42,053 bases of DNA from Clostridiaceae bacterium (GTDB lineage Bacteria; Bacillota; Clostridia; Acetivibrionales; DULL01): contig DULL01000103.1 of the NCBI GenBank assembly GCA_012840395.1, forward strand, positions 1-42,053. The letters run 5' to 3'. Under the pieces are notes generated by a model. That model had not been told where the DNA came from. It did not search any database and saw only the letters and a program-made list of their open reading frames with translations. A program made the translations under genes and the position numbers. Below, piece after piece: positions 1-7,607 of the stretch. Numbering within the stretch: the stretch's first letter is position 1; each line of letters opens with the position of its first letter.

Positions 1-1
1 A

Positions 2-76
2 GCATCCATAATCATAACCGCGCCTATCGGAGCACTGCTTATTGACAGAACATATAAGAAACTCCTGTCAAAATAA
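2..76 (+). CDS. 3' end of a membrane transporter, probably a cation:proton antiporter (partial)
   Basis: An open frame enters from the left edge and stops at TAA 74-76, giving 24 residues that end in IDRTYKKLLSK. The hydrophobic stretch with TAPIGA followed by a short basic tail resembles the last membrane helix and cytoplasmic tail of CPA1-type Na+/H+ antiporters. The rest of the gene lies outside the window, so the family call rests on this short tail only. Confidence 0.4.
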   Translation, partial: ASIIITAPIGALLIDRTYKKLLSK

Positions 77-91
77 CGTAAGGTATGAAAA

Positions 92-160
92 TGGGCCCAG
101 GACATCAATCCAAGCGGCTCGTGCCATGTGGAGTGCTTATTATTGATATCCTGTAAGATA
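92..160 (+). repeat. Divergent copy of the dispersed GACATCAAT repeat (copy 1)
   Basis: The stretch contains GACATCAAT, CTCG, CCATGT, GAGTG and TTGAT in the same order and spacing as the better copies at 33.9, 36.5 and 40.9 kb, but with several small gaps. It lies between the transporter end and the NUDIX gene. Homology is likely but weak. Confidence 0.3.
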
Positions 161-225
161 TAATATTACATATAGCCAATACATGGTCGCATATTTTACT
201 TATAATTTGTGAAAGGATGTTTTAA

Positions 226-771
226 ATGGAGATACTGGATGTTGTTGATGAATGCGGCAATCCGACAGGAGAAACAGTCGAACGAGAAAAAGCTCATGAG
301 GAAGGTATTATGCATAGGACATCTCATGTATGGGTTCTCAGAAAGAACCAGGATAAGGTTCAGATTCTGCTTCAGAAAAGAAGTGAGACCAAAGAATCTT
401 TTCCGGGCTGTTATGACATTTCAAGTGCGGGGCATATTACTGCAGGAATGAATTTTGTCGAATCTGCCATAAGAGAGTTGCAAGAGGAACTTGGCATTTC
501 AGCTTCTGATGATGAACTTCTATACTGTGGAGACAGAATTGTAATCTGGGATGATTGTTTCTGTGGGAAACCTTTTCATGACAGGCAGTTTACGCGAGTA
601 TTCATTTTGTGGCGTGATATGGACGAGGAAGAATTTTTACTTCAAAAAGAAGAGGTCGATAGTGTACTTTGGATGGATCTGGACGAGTGCATTGCAGCAG
701 TCGAGAAGGATCAAATAAAGCACTGCATTTATCCTGGAGAGCTGAAAATGGTAAAGGATGCATGCGAATGA
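226..771 (+). CDS. NUDIX hydrolase, IPP-isomerase-like/YfcD-type
   Basis: This 181-residue protein carries a NUDIX box at about residues 70-92 (GHITAG...RELQEELGI), which binds Mg2+ and cleaves nucleoside-diphosphate-linked compounds. The SAGHI lead-in and the LLQKRS...FPGCYDIS segment are typical of the NUDIX branch related to isopentenyl-diphosphate isomerase (YfcD-like), whose substrates are mostly unknown. The first Glu of the classical GX5E pattern is Met here (AGM), while the REUXEE core is intact, so metal binding should be kept. The ATG at 226 follows AAAGGATG at a suitable distance; an overlapping ATG at 209 in another frame lacks support. It seems to be a single-gene unit. Confidence 0.85.
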   Translation: MEILDVVDECGNPTGETVEREKAHEEGIMHRTSHVWVLRKNQDKVQILLQKRSETKESFPGCYDISSAGHITAGMNFVESAIRELQEELGISASDDELLYCGDRIVIWDDCFCGKPFHDRQFTRVFILWRDMDEEEFLLQKEEVDSVLWMDLDECIAAVEKDQIKHCIYPGELKMVKDACE

Positions 772-1045
772 AAGTTAATGATACCAACCAATCTCTGGCT
801 CTCAGAATATATTACTGCTTATAAGTGATAGGTTTATGAGTTACTAATGTATTGAAATGAATGAAACTCCCAGACATTGATCCTTCCCCTCGGCTGTTCT
901 GCCTGAGGTGATAATGTCATTGCCTCGGCGGATAAACCCTGCAGTGGAATTGGACTGCGTTCCGGTTAAGGAGGGTTGCTCATTCGTTAAGCAGCTGATC
1001 TCTCCTTCTCACATACCATTCAGTATGCAATAGTTCAACAGGGAA

Positions 1046-2092
1046 TCACCATTGGAAATCAACAGGTTTTTCAACCTGCGGATAATCATCATACGAGCAT
1101 TCGCCTGGTATGATCCTTTCATATGTATCGGTCTCACAATTATAAACGGCAACTCCTGTCTGCCATAGGTTCATATCCTCGGCAAAATAGTAAGAAAGTA
1201 ACGCCTTTTTGCTATCGGGGCTCCATTCCAGAAAATGAACCGCCGGATTGTCCCACTGATATTCACCAATTTTATAGCCGAATTCCTCGCTGTTTTCAGC
1301 AAGAAATGCGTACAAACTCTGTTTATTTGCAGAAAATGAAGACATATTAAATATCACCGTATCCGACCATGTCCGTCCGCCATTTCCAACAGCCAGCTTT
1401 TGTCCATCAGGACTCCAGTTAATATAGCCAGCGCCACCGCTGTCCCCTCCAATGCTTATAAGCTGTAAAATCATTGACAACTGATGACTTTCGAAAGAAT
1501 AGATCCACAGCTTACCATCATTAAAACGGGTATTTCGATAAGGATTGAACGCGACATATTTTCCATTGGGAGAATAAACAAATTCCGGACCCGAAAAGGT
1601 CTCTGCCAGCACCTCCATAGAGAACCTGGCTGAATCCCGTACGTGTTCATCAGGGTCAGTCAATAGCGGCTGCAGGGCTGTAATGATTTCCTGCCTTCTG
1701 GGATCCGCAAAATATTCAAACGCTTTATAAGAGCAAACCCAACGAACATAGGAATTTTCATGCTGCATTCCGGCAAGATACAATGGCAGCAAATCAACAT
1801 CCATAGGCAGATATTCATAATTAGCACGTGAACCACCATAATTTTCGGCAAATGTATCCCAATAGGACACTAAATATTTCTCCGGAGATTTATTTACCTT
1901 AGAAGTTTGTGGTCCTTCTGATTCGCTGACCGATTGGCTGCCAGTTGGTTGTTTTTCATCAATCGGTGCTATAACGGATGAGCCTGTGGAATCTGACGGT
2001 TCATCCATGTTTATTACGTTTTGGCTTTGGCAACCAGTCAGGTTCAAACAAAAAATCCATACTATAGCAATGACAAGCAACCTTTGTTTCAT
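1046..2092 (-). CDS. Lipoprotein with HEAT-like and WD40-like (PD40) segments
   Basis: A 348-residue exported protein. The N-terminus has two basic residues, a hydrophobic core and the lipobox LTGC (Cys about residue 21), so it should be lipid-anchored on the outer face of the membrane. After a Ser/Thr/Pro-rich linker, residues ~105-165 resemble HEAT-type helical repeats (HENSYVRWVCSYKAFEYF, DPDEHVRDSARFSMEVL). The second half holds three strand motifs of the WD40-like/TolB propeller kind (YSPNGKYVAFN, WSPDGQKLAVG, WSPDSKKALLSY). This suggests a binding or scaffold role; no catalytic motif is seen. The combination is found in uncharacterised clostridial lipoproteins. It is transcribed alone towards the NUDIX gene. 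Confidence 0.75.
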   Translation of the reverse strand: MKQRLLVIAIVWIFCLNLTGCQSQNVINMDEPSDSTGSSVIAPIDEKQPTGSQSVSESEGPQTSKVNKSPEKYLVSYWDTFAENYGGSRANYEYLPMDVDLLPLYLAGMQHENSYVRWVCSYKAFEYFADPRRQEIITALQPLLTDPDEHVRDSARFSMEVLAETFSGPEFVYSPNGKYVAFNPYRNTRFNDGKLWIYSFESHQLSMILQLISIGGDSGGAGYINWSPDGQKLAVGNGGRTWSDTVIFNMSSFSANKQSLYAFLAENSEEFGYKIGEYQWDNPAVHFLEWSPDSKKALLSYYFAEDMNLWQTGVAVYNCETDTYERIIPGECSYDDYPQVEKPVDFQW

Positions 2093-2344
2093 AATACATT
2101 TTCATCCTTTGTCTATATTTCAAGCTTTTTCTGTTTGCAGGACCATTCCATTTAATTATAGCAATGGAAGCAGTTGCCTGCAATACGGAGATCTGCCTGC
2201 AAAACAGTATTCAGGCACTCTTCAAAAAACATATGATGATCCACATTACTACGTCGATTTTGGAAAGGAATAGAGGTAATCTAAAACAACTGCATCCATT
2301 GAGAAAAGCAGAAAGGCTGTAGATACTATTCCTGGAATTGTTAA

Positions 2345-2662
2345 AATAATAATACACTATTTAATTCAACTTCTGATAATGTTTATAAAGAAATCAATAA
2401 GACAAAATTGATTCATCACATTGATGCAGATGATGATAATATGACTTTCTGTTTGGTGATGCAACTCAAGAAAAGGGATAAACTATTGGCATTTGTGTAT
2501 GACAACGAGGAAATTCATCACATTCACTGACTGTTTAAACCTGAGAAACTAAGTGATATTATTAATGGTGAAACAGTTTTTAACATGCCATGAGGAAACA
2601 CAGTGTTTAATGCAAGCTTTGAATCTACACATAGTTATACTTTGAAAAAAGAAAAGATGTGA
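2345..2662 (+). pseudogene. Unidentified decayed gene with two in-frame TGA codons
   Basis: One frame reads through about 105 codons from 2345 to the TGA at 2660, broken only by TGA at 2528 and 2591. The translated pieces look like real protein (LLAFVYDNEEIHHIH, LFKPEKLSDIINGETVFNMP, GNTVFNASFESTHSY). Both interruptions sit where a Trp would fit (IHH-IH-x-LFKPEK and FNMP-x-GNTVFN). No start codon or ribosome binding site is visible and the family was not recognised. It lies directly upstream of the flavodoxin gene, which shows the same kind of lesion. Confidence 0.45.
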
Positions 2663-2727
2663 TAATATGGTAATATGTGGCTATTAGAAAAATAATTAAT
2701 TGGTACTTACTCAAAGGAGGTTAAAGT

Positions 2728-3234
2728 ATGGTAATAGTTTATGAATCAAAAACAGGGTTTACTAAGAGATATGCTGAAATGCTTGCTGCGAAAACAAGAC
2801 TGAAGGTATTCCATGTAAAGGAAATCTCAAAAATCAATCAGGGTGAAGAAATTATTTTTCTTGGCTGAATAAAAGCCGGGAAAATACAGGGCCTTAATAG
2901 AGTGAGAAGATTTAATGTCAAAGCTGTTTGTGCCACCGGTACAGCGCGAACTGTTGAACCTAATGTCGAAACGGTTGTTGCCAGGAACAATATTGAGGGT
3001 ATACCGTTTTTTTACTTGCGCGGAGGCTGTTTACCGTTGAAAAAAATAAAGGGTATGGATAAAATCATGCTGTCAATGTTTGTAAAGATGTTAAAAAGCC
3101 GCAAAGAAAAAGATGAAAGAACAGAAGAAGCAATTGATATTATTGTAAACGGATTCGACGGTGTTAGAGAGGAAAACCTTGAACCTTTGCTCGAATGGCT
3201 TAAGAACCAGCCCACATTTAGGAGCGATGAATAG
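2728..3234 (+). pseudogene. Flavodoxin-domain protein interrupted by one in-frame TGA
   Basis: The ATG at 2728 has a perfect AGGAGG eight bases upstream. The frame encodes MVIVYESKTGFTKRYAEML, an FMN-phosphate-loop start typical of flavodoxins, and continues to 3234. The only break is TGA at 2866-2868, within IIFLG-x-IKAGKIQG; related proteins from memory carry Trp there, so a single TGG to TGA change explains it. Both halves are otherwise well preserved (AVCATGTA, GIPFFYLRGGC, SMFVKMLK), which suggests recent loss, a sequencing error or read-through. If read through, the product would be 168 residues, normal for a flavodoxin-like electron carrier. Confidence 0.75.
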
Positions 3235-3616
3235 ATATATAGTGTTATGCGGATGAATTAACAGTTGATGAACTTGAAAAATATTCAAATTTTAAAGGGT
3301 GAGTGGACATTCATTAATGCCTTTTACATTGTTGTAACAGATTGAGGTGAATAAATTTATGGAAAGACGGTTGACGTACCGCTTGTTTACCAATGTCACA
3401 AAAATGCATTGAGCATAAGAACTCGCTATTGTCGGAGAAAATATGAATAGGGACCGTGTAACTGCTTATCTCACAGGACGTGGCATCCACAGATTATTGA
3501 TACATATAAAAAGGAAAATTGCTGTAATATGGAGAATACTGCTGAGCATTAAAAACTGATTCAGAATTATAGTAGAAGTAAAGTTATTGAGTTTTAAATA
3601 CTCTGGAGGTATAGGT
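3235..3616. other. Intergenic stretch with no recognisable gene
   Basis: About 380 bases of AT-rich sequence between the flavodoxin and the GNAT-GrpB gene. It has short frames with stops in all phases, for example a 38-codon frame from ATG 3443, but none with recognisable similarity. It is probably decayed coding sequence. Confidence 0.4.
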
Positions 3617-4606
3617 GTGGTTGAGAGTATATTAAAAGGTGAAGTGATGCTTGCGACAGCCGATGATATTCCAAATTGGATGAAACTTGTAGATGTAGTA
3701 AAAGAAAATTTTCCTGGACTTCAGAAAGAAAGCTACCTAGTAACCCTTCGAAAGAACATAGCTCGAAAAACGGCTCTTTGCTTTAAGGAAAATGGTAATA
3801 TTGTAGGGATACTGCTTTTCTCACCTAACCAAAATCGCTTGTCCTGTGTGGCAGTACATCCAGATTACCGTCGCCTTGGAATTGCTTCAAAATTGATTGA
3901 AAAGATGCTGGTATTACTGCAACCTAATAGGGAAATCACTGTAACAACTTTTCGTGAGGGTGACGAAAAAGGTGTTGCTCCAAGAAAACTGTACAAAAAA
4001 TTCGGATTCGAAGAAGCAGAACTTTTGACGGAGTTTGGTTATCCTGTGCAGAGATTTGTATTACGCCCAGATAATCTGGATTGTATCCTTGGTGTTAAGC
4101 ACTCTGAAGTAAAGCTTGTGCCATATAGTGAATTGTACAATTTATTATTTGCACATGAAAGTAAGAAAATTGCAGAAGCTCTTGGAGATAATGTGTTCCA
4201 GATATACCATGTAGGTAGTACAGCAATAGTAGGGGCTATTGCAAAGCCATTACTTGATATTTCAGTATGTGTCAGAGATATAAATGCAATAGATGTACAT
4301 GCTATGAAGACTTTGGGGTATGAATGCATGGGCGAATATGGTATTCCCGGAAGATGTTATTTTGTAAAAAGAAAAAATGAGGATATTTCAACACATCATG
4401 TTCATTGCTTTACTGATGGAAATGAAAACCTTACTAATCAATTATTATTTCGGGAATATTTGAATACCCATCCCGAAGCAGTTCGTGAATACAATAAATT
4501 AAAGCTATCACTATTCGAAAAGTATCCAAAAGAACGGCATAAATATACCGAATGCAAAACTGATTTCATTATGAACATAGTACAGTTAGCACAAAAAGGT
4601 AGATGA
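3617..4606 (+). CDS. GNAT acetyltransferase fused to a GrpB/UPF0157 nucleotidyltransferase-fold domain
   Basis: A two-domain protein of about 329 residues. The first ~145 residues are a GNAT fold: the acetyl-CoA loop lies in VAVHPDYRRLGIASKLIEKML and the fold ends with LYKKFGFEEAE. After a short linker, residues ~155-325 are a GrpB (UPF0157) domain with HVGSTAIVGAIAKPLLDI, the HVGST signature of the nucleotidyltransferase superfamily, and FREYLNTHPEAVREYNKLK near the end. GrpB domains are often paired with CoaE or GNAT domains, but their substrate is not known. GTG 3617 has GGAGG seven bases upstream; ATG 3647 with a weaker AAGGTGA, and TTG 3587, are alternatives. It is monocistronic. Confidence 0.85.
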   Translation: MVESILKGEVMLATADDIPNWMKLVDVVKENFPGLQKESYLVTLRKNIARKTALCFKENGNIVGILLFSPNQNRLSCVAVHPDYRRLGIASKLIEKMLVLLQPNREITVTTFREGDEKGVAPRKLYKKFGFEEAELLTEFGYPVQRFVLRPDNLDCILGVKHSEVKLVPYSELYNLLFAHESKKIAEALGDNVFQIYHVGSTAIVGAIAKPLLDISVCVRDINAIDVHAMKTLGYECMGEYGIPGRCYFVKRKNEDISTHHVHCFTDGNENLTNQLLFREYLNTHPEAVREYNKLKLSLFEKYPKERHKYTECKTDFIMNIVQLAQKGR

Positions 4607-4695
4607 AATAATGTATAGAAAGAGATTCTTGATAATGATCTTTCAACTTTTTGAAAAAACAAGTGAGCCATACTGTGTATAAGGAGAGTTGTCAC

Positions 4696-4869
4696 ATGAA
4701 TTATGATTATGTTATAAACGCTCCGATTTCTGTAAAGCAGATAGCTGACCTGCGTGAAGCGGTTGGCTGGAATCGCATGGAGAGTTGTTATGAAAACAAG
4801 CTTATGACCTCTTATTTTCACATAAGTGGGGTAACATATGCAAAGTGTTTGAAAAAGCGTATATTATGA
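4696..4869 (+). pseudogene. Truncated GNAT acetyltransferase
   Basis: ATG 4696 follows AAGGAG. The product starts like a small GNAT enzyme (INAPISVKQIADLREAVGWNRME...LMTSYFHI) but after about 42 residues similarity stops and the frame ends at 4869. The acetyl-CoA-binding region, normally some 60 residues further on, is missing. The join is to an unrelated fragment, pointing to a deletion. Confidence 0.65.
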
Positions 4870-5017
4870 ATGGGATATTACCGGAAAAAGCATGTTTTTA
4901 TGCAAAAGAAGCGAGGAGACATATTATTGCCCCGGAGCATTATAAACTTTACGAGGATACTTTGGAGATATAGATAAAACATTGCGTGATAGACTATTGT
5001 CATCAGAATATGCATGA
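4845..5017 (+). pseudogene. C-terminal fragment of an unidentified protein, frameshifted
   Basis: In a second frame overlapping the broken GNAT gene, 43 codons read VFEKAYIMNGILPEKACFYAKE and RRHIIAPEHYKLYEDT before TAG 4971. A one-base shift then continues as DIDKTLRDRLLSSEYA to TGA 5015. Composition is protein-like; the family was not recognised. It is probably the tail of a gene fused by deletion to the GNAT start. Confidence 0.4.
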
Positions 5018-5222
5018 TTGAGCATCTCAAGGATGGGATAAAGATACGGCCTTTAAAGCTGTAAATAAATAAATTTCAAATATTTAGCTTTTTTATTTCT
5101 ACTTTATCGGATGTTGTAATGTAAGGAAGTACTTATTTATATCGTTAAAGAGAATACACAAATGGTTCTGAAAATTTATATTTTGTTGGCAGGTTGTTTT
5201 TCTTTAGTGAGGAGGAGATATA

Positions 5223-5966
5223 TTGAGACGTTTTGTACGTTTTTGTGAAAAGGTTCAATATCTGGGCCTTCTTGGCCTGCTAAGTTTCATTTTTGACAAT
5301 AAATTGCTTGGGTTACTATGGCTGTTCTGGTTATTTGGATTAATCCCCATTTTTTATAATCCCGCCGTATTTTTACAATCGCTGAAACAGTTAGGGGGGG
5401 CGATGATCATTTACTTACGATATGGCTCTGGCATCCCAAGTGCGGAGTACTACAATGGAAGTGTAAAATTTTCATTGCCCTTTCATGGGACATGGACGGT
5501 AGTTAATGGGGGAGTTGAAAAAGCGACTTCCCATTCCTGGGGAATCCTGACACAGCGGTATGCCTATGACTTTTTAATCCTTGATGAAAAAGGGCATAGC
5601 TTTTCTGGTAATCGCATGAATCCTGAGAATTACTATTGCTATGGGAAAGAGATATTAGCACCAGCGGACGGTGAAGTTATTGAAGTTAAAGATAAATATC
5701 CCGACAGCGTAATATTGGATAATGGTAAAGCGGATTGTGCTGCAAAAGATATCCGGGGTAATTATATTCTCATTCGCCACGCGGACAAGGAATACGGATT
5801 GCTGGCTCATTTGAAACATGGCAGTATTCGTGTGAAGCCGGGTGATATTGTAAAACGTGGACAGCACATTGCAGATTGTGGCAATTCCGGCAACACGTCG
5901 GAACCACACCTTCACTTTCACGTACAAGATGGCAGGAGCTTTTTTACATCTACGTTTCTTGCTTAA
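5223..5966 (+). CDS. Membrane-anchored M23 (LytM-type) peptidase, C-terminus cut by an IS110 remnant
   Basis: A 247-residue protein starting at TTG 5223, five bases after GGAGGAG. One or two hydrophobic helices (residues ~12-60) should anchor it, with the peptidase domain outside. Zinc and catalytic residues of family M23 are visible: His and Asp in SHSWGILTQRYAYD, LLAHLKHG, and HLHFHV near the end. These enzymes cut peptidoglycan peptide bridges or serve as scaffolds in wall remodelling and sporulation. Directly after HFHVQDGRSFFTST the frame runs into sequence from an IS110 transposase on the other strand and stops, so the last 10-30 residues of a normal relative are probably lost. All metal ligands remain, so activity is possible. 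Confidence 0.8.
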   Translation: MRRFVRFCEKVQYLGLLGLLSFIFDNKLLGLLWLFWLFGLIPIFYNPAVFLQSLKQLGGAMIIYLRYGSGIPSAEYYNGSVKFSLPFHGTWTVVNGGVEKATSHSWGILTQRYAYDFLILDEKGHSFSGNRMNPENYYCYGKEILAPADGEVIEVKDKYPDSVILDNGKADCAAKDIRGNYILIRHADKEYGLLAHLKHGSIRVKPGDIVKRGQHIADCGNSGNTSEPHLHFHVQDGRSFFTSTFLA

Positions 5967-6330
5967 GCTAACCATAGCTGATGTAAAGATTACTTTTCTA
6001 AGCAACTTGGAACCTCGTTTAGACATCTTGTTTCCAGCGCCTTCAAATTGACCAGATTGTGTAACAGAGGGATCGATACCGAAGTAAGCGACCAGCTTCT
6101 CCGGCTTGGAAAACACCCTGAATCCTCAATTTCACCAACAATTATAGCCGCAGTGAGAAGTCCGATATCTGGGATGGAGCAAAATATATCGATAGTAAAG
6201 AATAAAACCGACTAGGCTTTTTAGCATCTTCTTCTAACAGCTTAAGTATTGACTCAAGTACTGCTGCATCCAGGGATGCCATCAAAGTTTTTATCGTAGC
6301 AAGAGATATTCTCTTATCTTACCAGCAATA
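5955..6330 (-). mobile_element. IS110-family transposase remnant (C-terminal part)
   Basis: On the minus strand the translated pieces are ISLATIKTLMASLDAAVLES, then after a frameshift IGLLTAAIIVGEIEDSG, then KLVAYFGIDPSVTQSG with NKMSKRGSKLLRKVIF. This is the transposase_20 (helix-hairpin) C-terminal domain of IS110-family enzymes. The N-terminal DEDD catalytic domain is absent and frameshifts are present, so it is dead. It abuts the M23 gene on one side and the Wadjet operon on the other. It is a different branch from the IS110 gene at 26-27 kb. Confidence 0.75.
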
Positions 6331-6368
6331 TTTATACATTACCTTTTATACATCAGCATACACAAATG

Positions 6369-7607
6369 TCAAATAAGAAAAGCCTCCTGTTCAAGTTTTA
6401 TGTTTTTCTCAAGCATTAGTTTGATAACTTCACTAAATTCACTGTAGTATTTATTTTTCAGTAATAATTTTAGTTTTTCCGCATACTTGAGATCAAATTT
6501 TTTTCCATACTTGATCTTGCTTTCAAATGCTTCTATATCCATTAAATAAGGTCTTAAAGACGGGATAATGCTTGATTTAAGTCTCTGAAAAATCATAAAA
6601 CCACCCAGATCAATATCACCCCAATGGAAGAATTCAATTCCGTATGGATGGGCTGCATCGTATAACTTTTTAAAAAACGCCCCCTTAACGGGACTATAGA
6701 AACCGCCATGAAATACGACCATCAATGTATCGTCACTGTTTTCATTGAGCAATTGAATATAATTTGCTTTGTTTTCGATAAAGAGAATTTTACGGACCCT
6801 GCCAATTCCAGTAATGACTAAATTCTTTACTGTATCGGCATTCAAGGAAACACCATATATAAACGATGAAAAATCTATCTCTTTTCCACCTAATATACCA
6901 ACAATTCCACCTTTGAAATCAATCTGCTCTGGCGACTGGAGTATCCCAACCTGTGCCAGTATATCATCGTCTGACATTTCATCAGGCACTTCCTGAGCCA
7001 GGTAATATCTTTTTATAATTTCCGTGAGTCTTTTTTTGACTTTCTTTCCAAAATATTTGGAATCATTGAAGCATCGAAGGCTGAACACTCTTTCAAGGCA
7101 TTGGCCGCCATTCAGATTTCTGAGATAATCCAACGCTTTTAAAACCGCCATTGCATGCTCCTCATCGGAGGGAAGCAAACCGGCTGTAGATGACTTTTCC
7201 TTTATAGCTTGTTCTGCGTCCGCCAAAAAAGACGATATCCAACTGCTCGTAGTCTTTTCTTTAAGATCCGTAATCCTCTCAAGCAATGCATCAAGAACAG
7301 CTTGTCTGGCCTTTCTTCCTGTTTCGGTGTAACAGTCTTCAACTTTTGAAACATTCAGCCATACCTTTTCAATAATATTTCCTTCTTCATACCGGGCCCA
7401 TTCGAAATTGACCAGGCCCTTATCAGCAAATTCTTTAATTACGCTGTTGAAAGTTTCTCTCACCAATGGCTTTTCTATGTCATACTCAGGCATGTCGCCC
7501 CTCGTCATTTTTAGCATGATTCTTCTTCTCGAATTTTCATCTTTAAAGGATTTGCTCTTTTCATACCGATCAAGAAGCCTGTTCAGTACAAGGTTTTTAT
7601 ACTCCAT
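6369..7607 (-). CDS. jetD: Wadjet subunit JetD (Toprim-type nuclease)
   Basis: A 412-residue protein and last gene of the operon. The C-terminal half carries a Toprim-like fold related to the topoisomerase VI A subunit: a conserved Glu in ILFIENKAN (about residue 280) and the acidic GDIDLGG motif (about residue 335). In studied Wadjet systems JetD is the nuclease that cuts circular plasmid DNA after loop extrusion by JetABC. The N-terminal ~200 residues are the helical arm (DUF3322-type region). ATG 7607 lies seven bases after GAGGAGG within the end of jetC, and the genes overlap by 11 bases, suggesting translational coupling. The DUF2220 assignment is from memory. Confidence 0.88.
   Translation of the reverse strand: MEYKNLVLNRLLDRYEKSKSFKDENSRRRIMLKMTRGDMPEYDIEKPLVRETFNSVIKEFADKGLVNFEWARYEEGNIIEKVWLNVSKVEDCYTETGRKARQAVLDALLERITDLKEKTTSSWISSFLADAEQAIKEKSSTAGLLPSDEEHAMAVLKALDYLRNLNGGQCLERVFSLRCFNDSKYFGKKVKKRLTEIIKRYYLAQEVPDEMSDDDILAQVGILQSPEQIDFKGGIVGILGGKEIDFSSFIYGVSLNADTVKNLVITGIGRVRKILFIENKANYIQLLNENSDDTLMVVFHGGFYSPVKGAFFKKLYDAAHPYGIEFFHWGDIDLGGFMIFQRLKSSIIPSLRPYLMDIEAFESKIKYGKKFDLKYAEKLKLLLKNKYYSEFSEVIKLMLEKNIKLEQEAFLI

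Noticed and set aside
2528..2868. Genome-wide recoding of TGA as Trp
   Set aside because: TGA ends intact genes here (NUDIX, jetB and hgcB among others), and Trp is encoded by TGG in them.
2866..2900. Selenocysteine at the flavodoxin TGA
   Set aside because: The position is normally Trp and no convincing SECIS-type hairpin follows.
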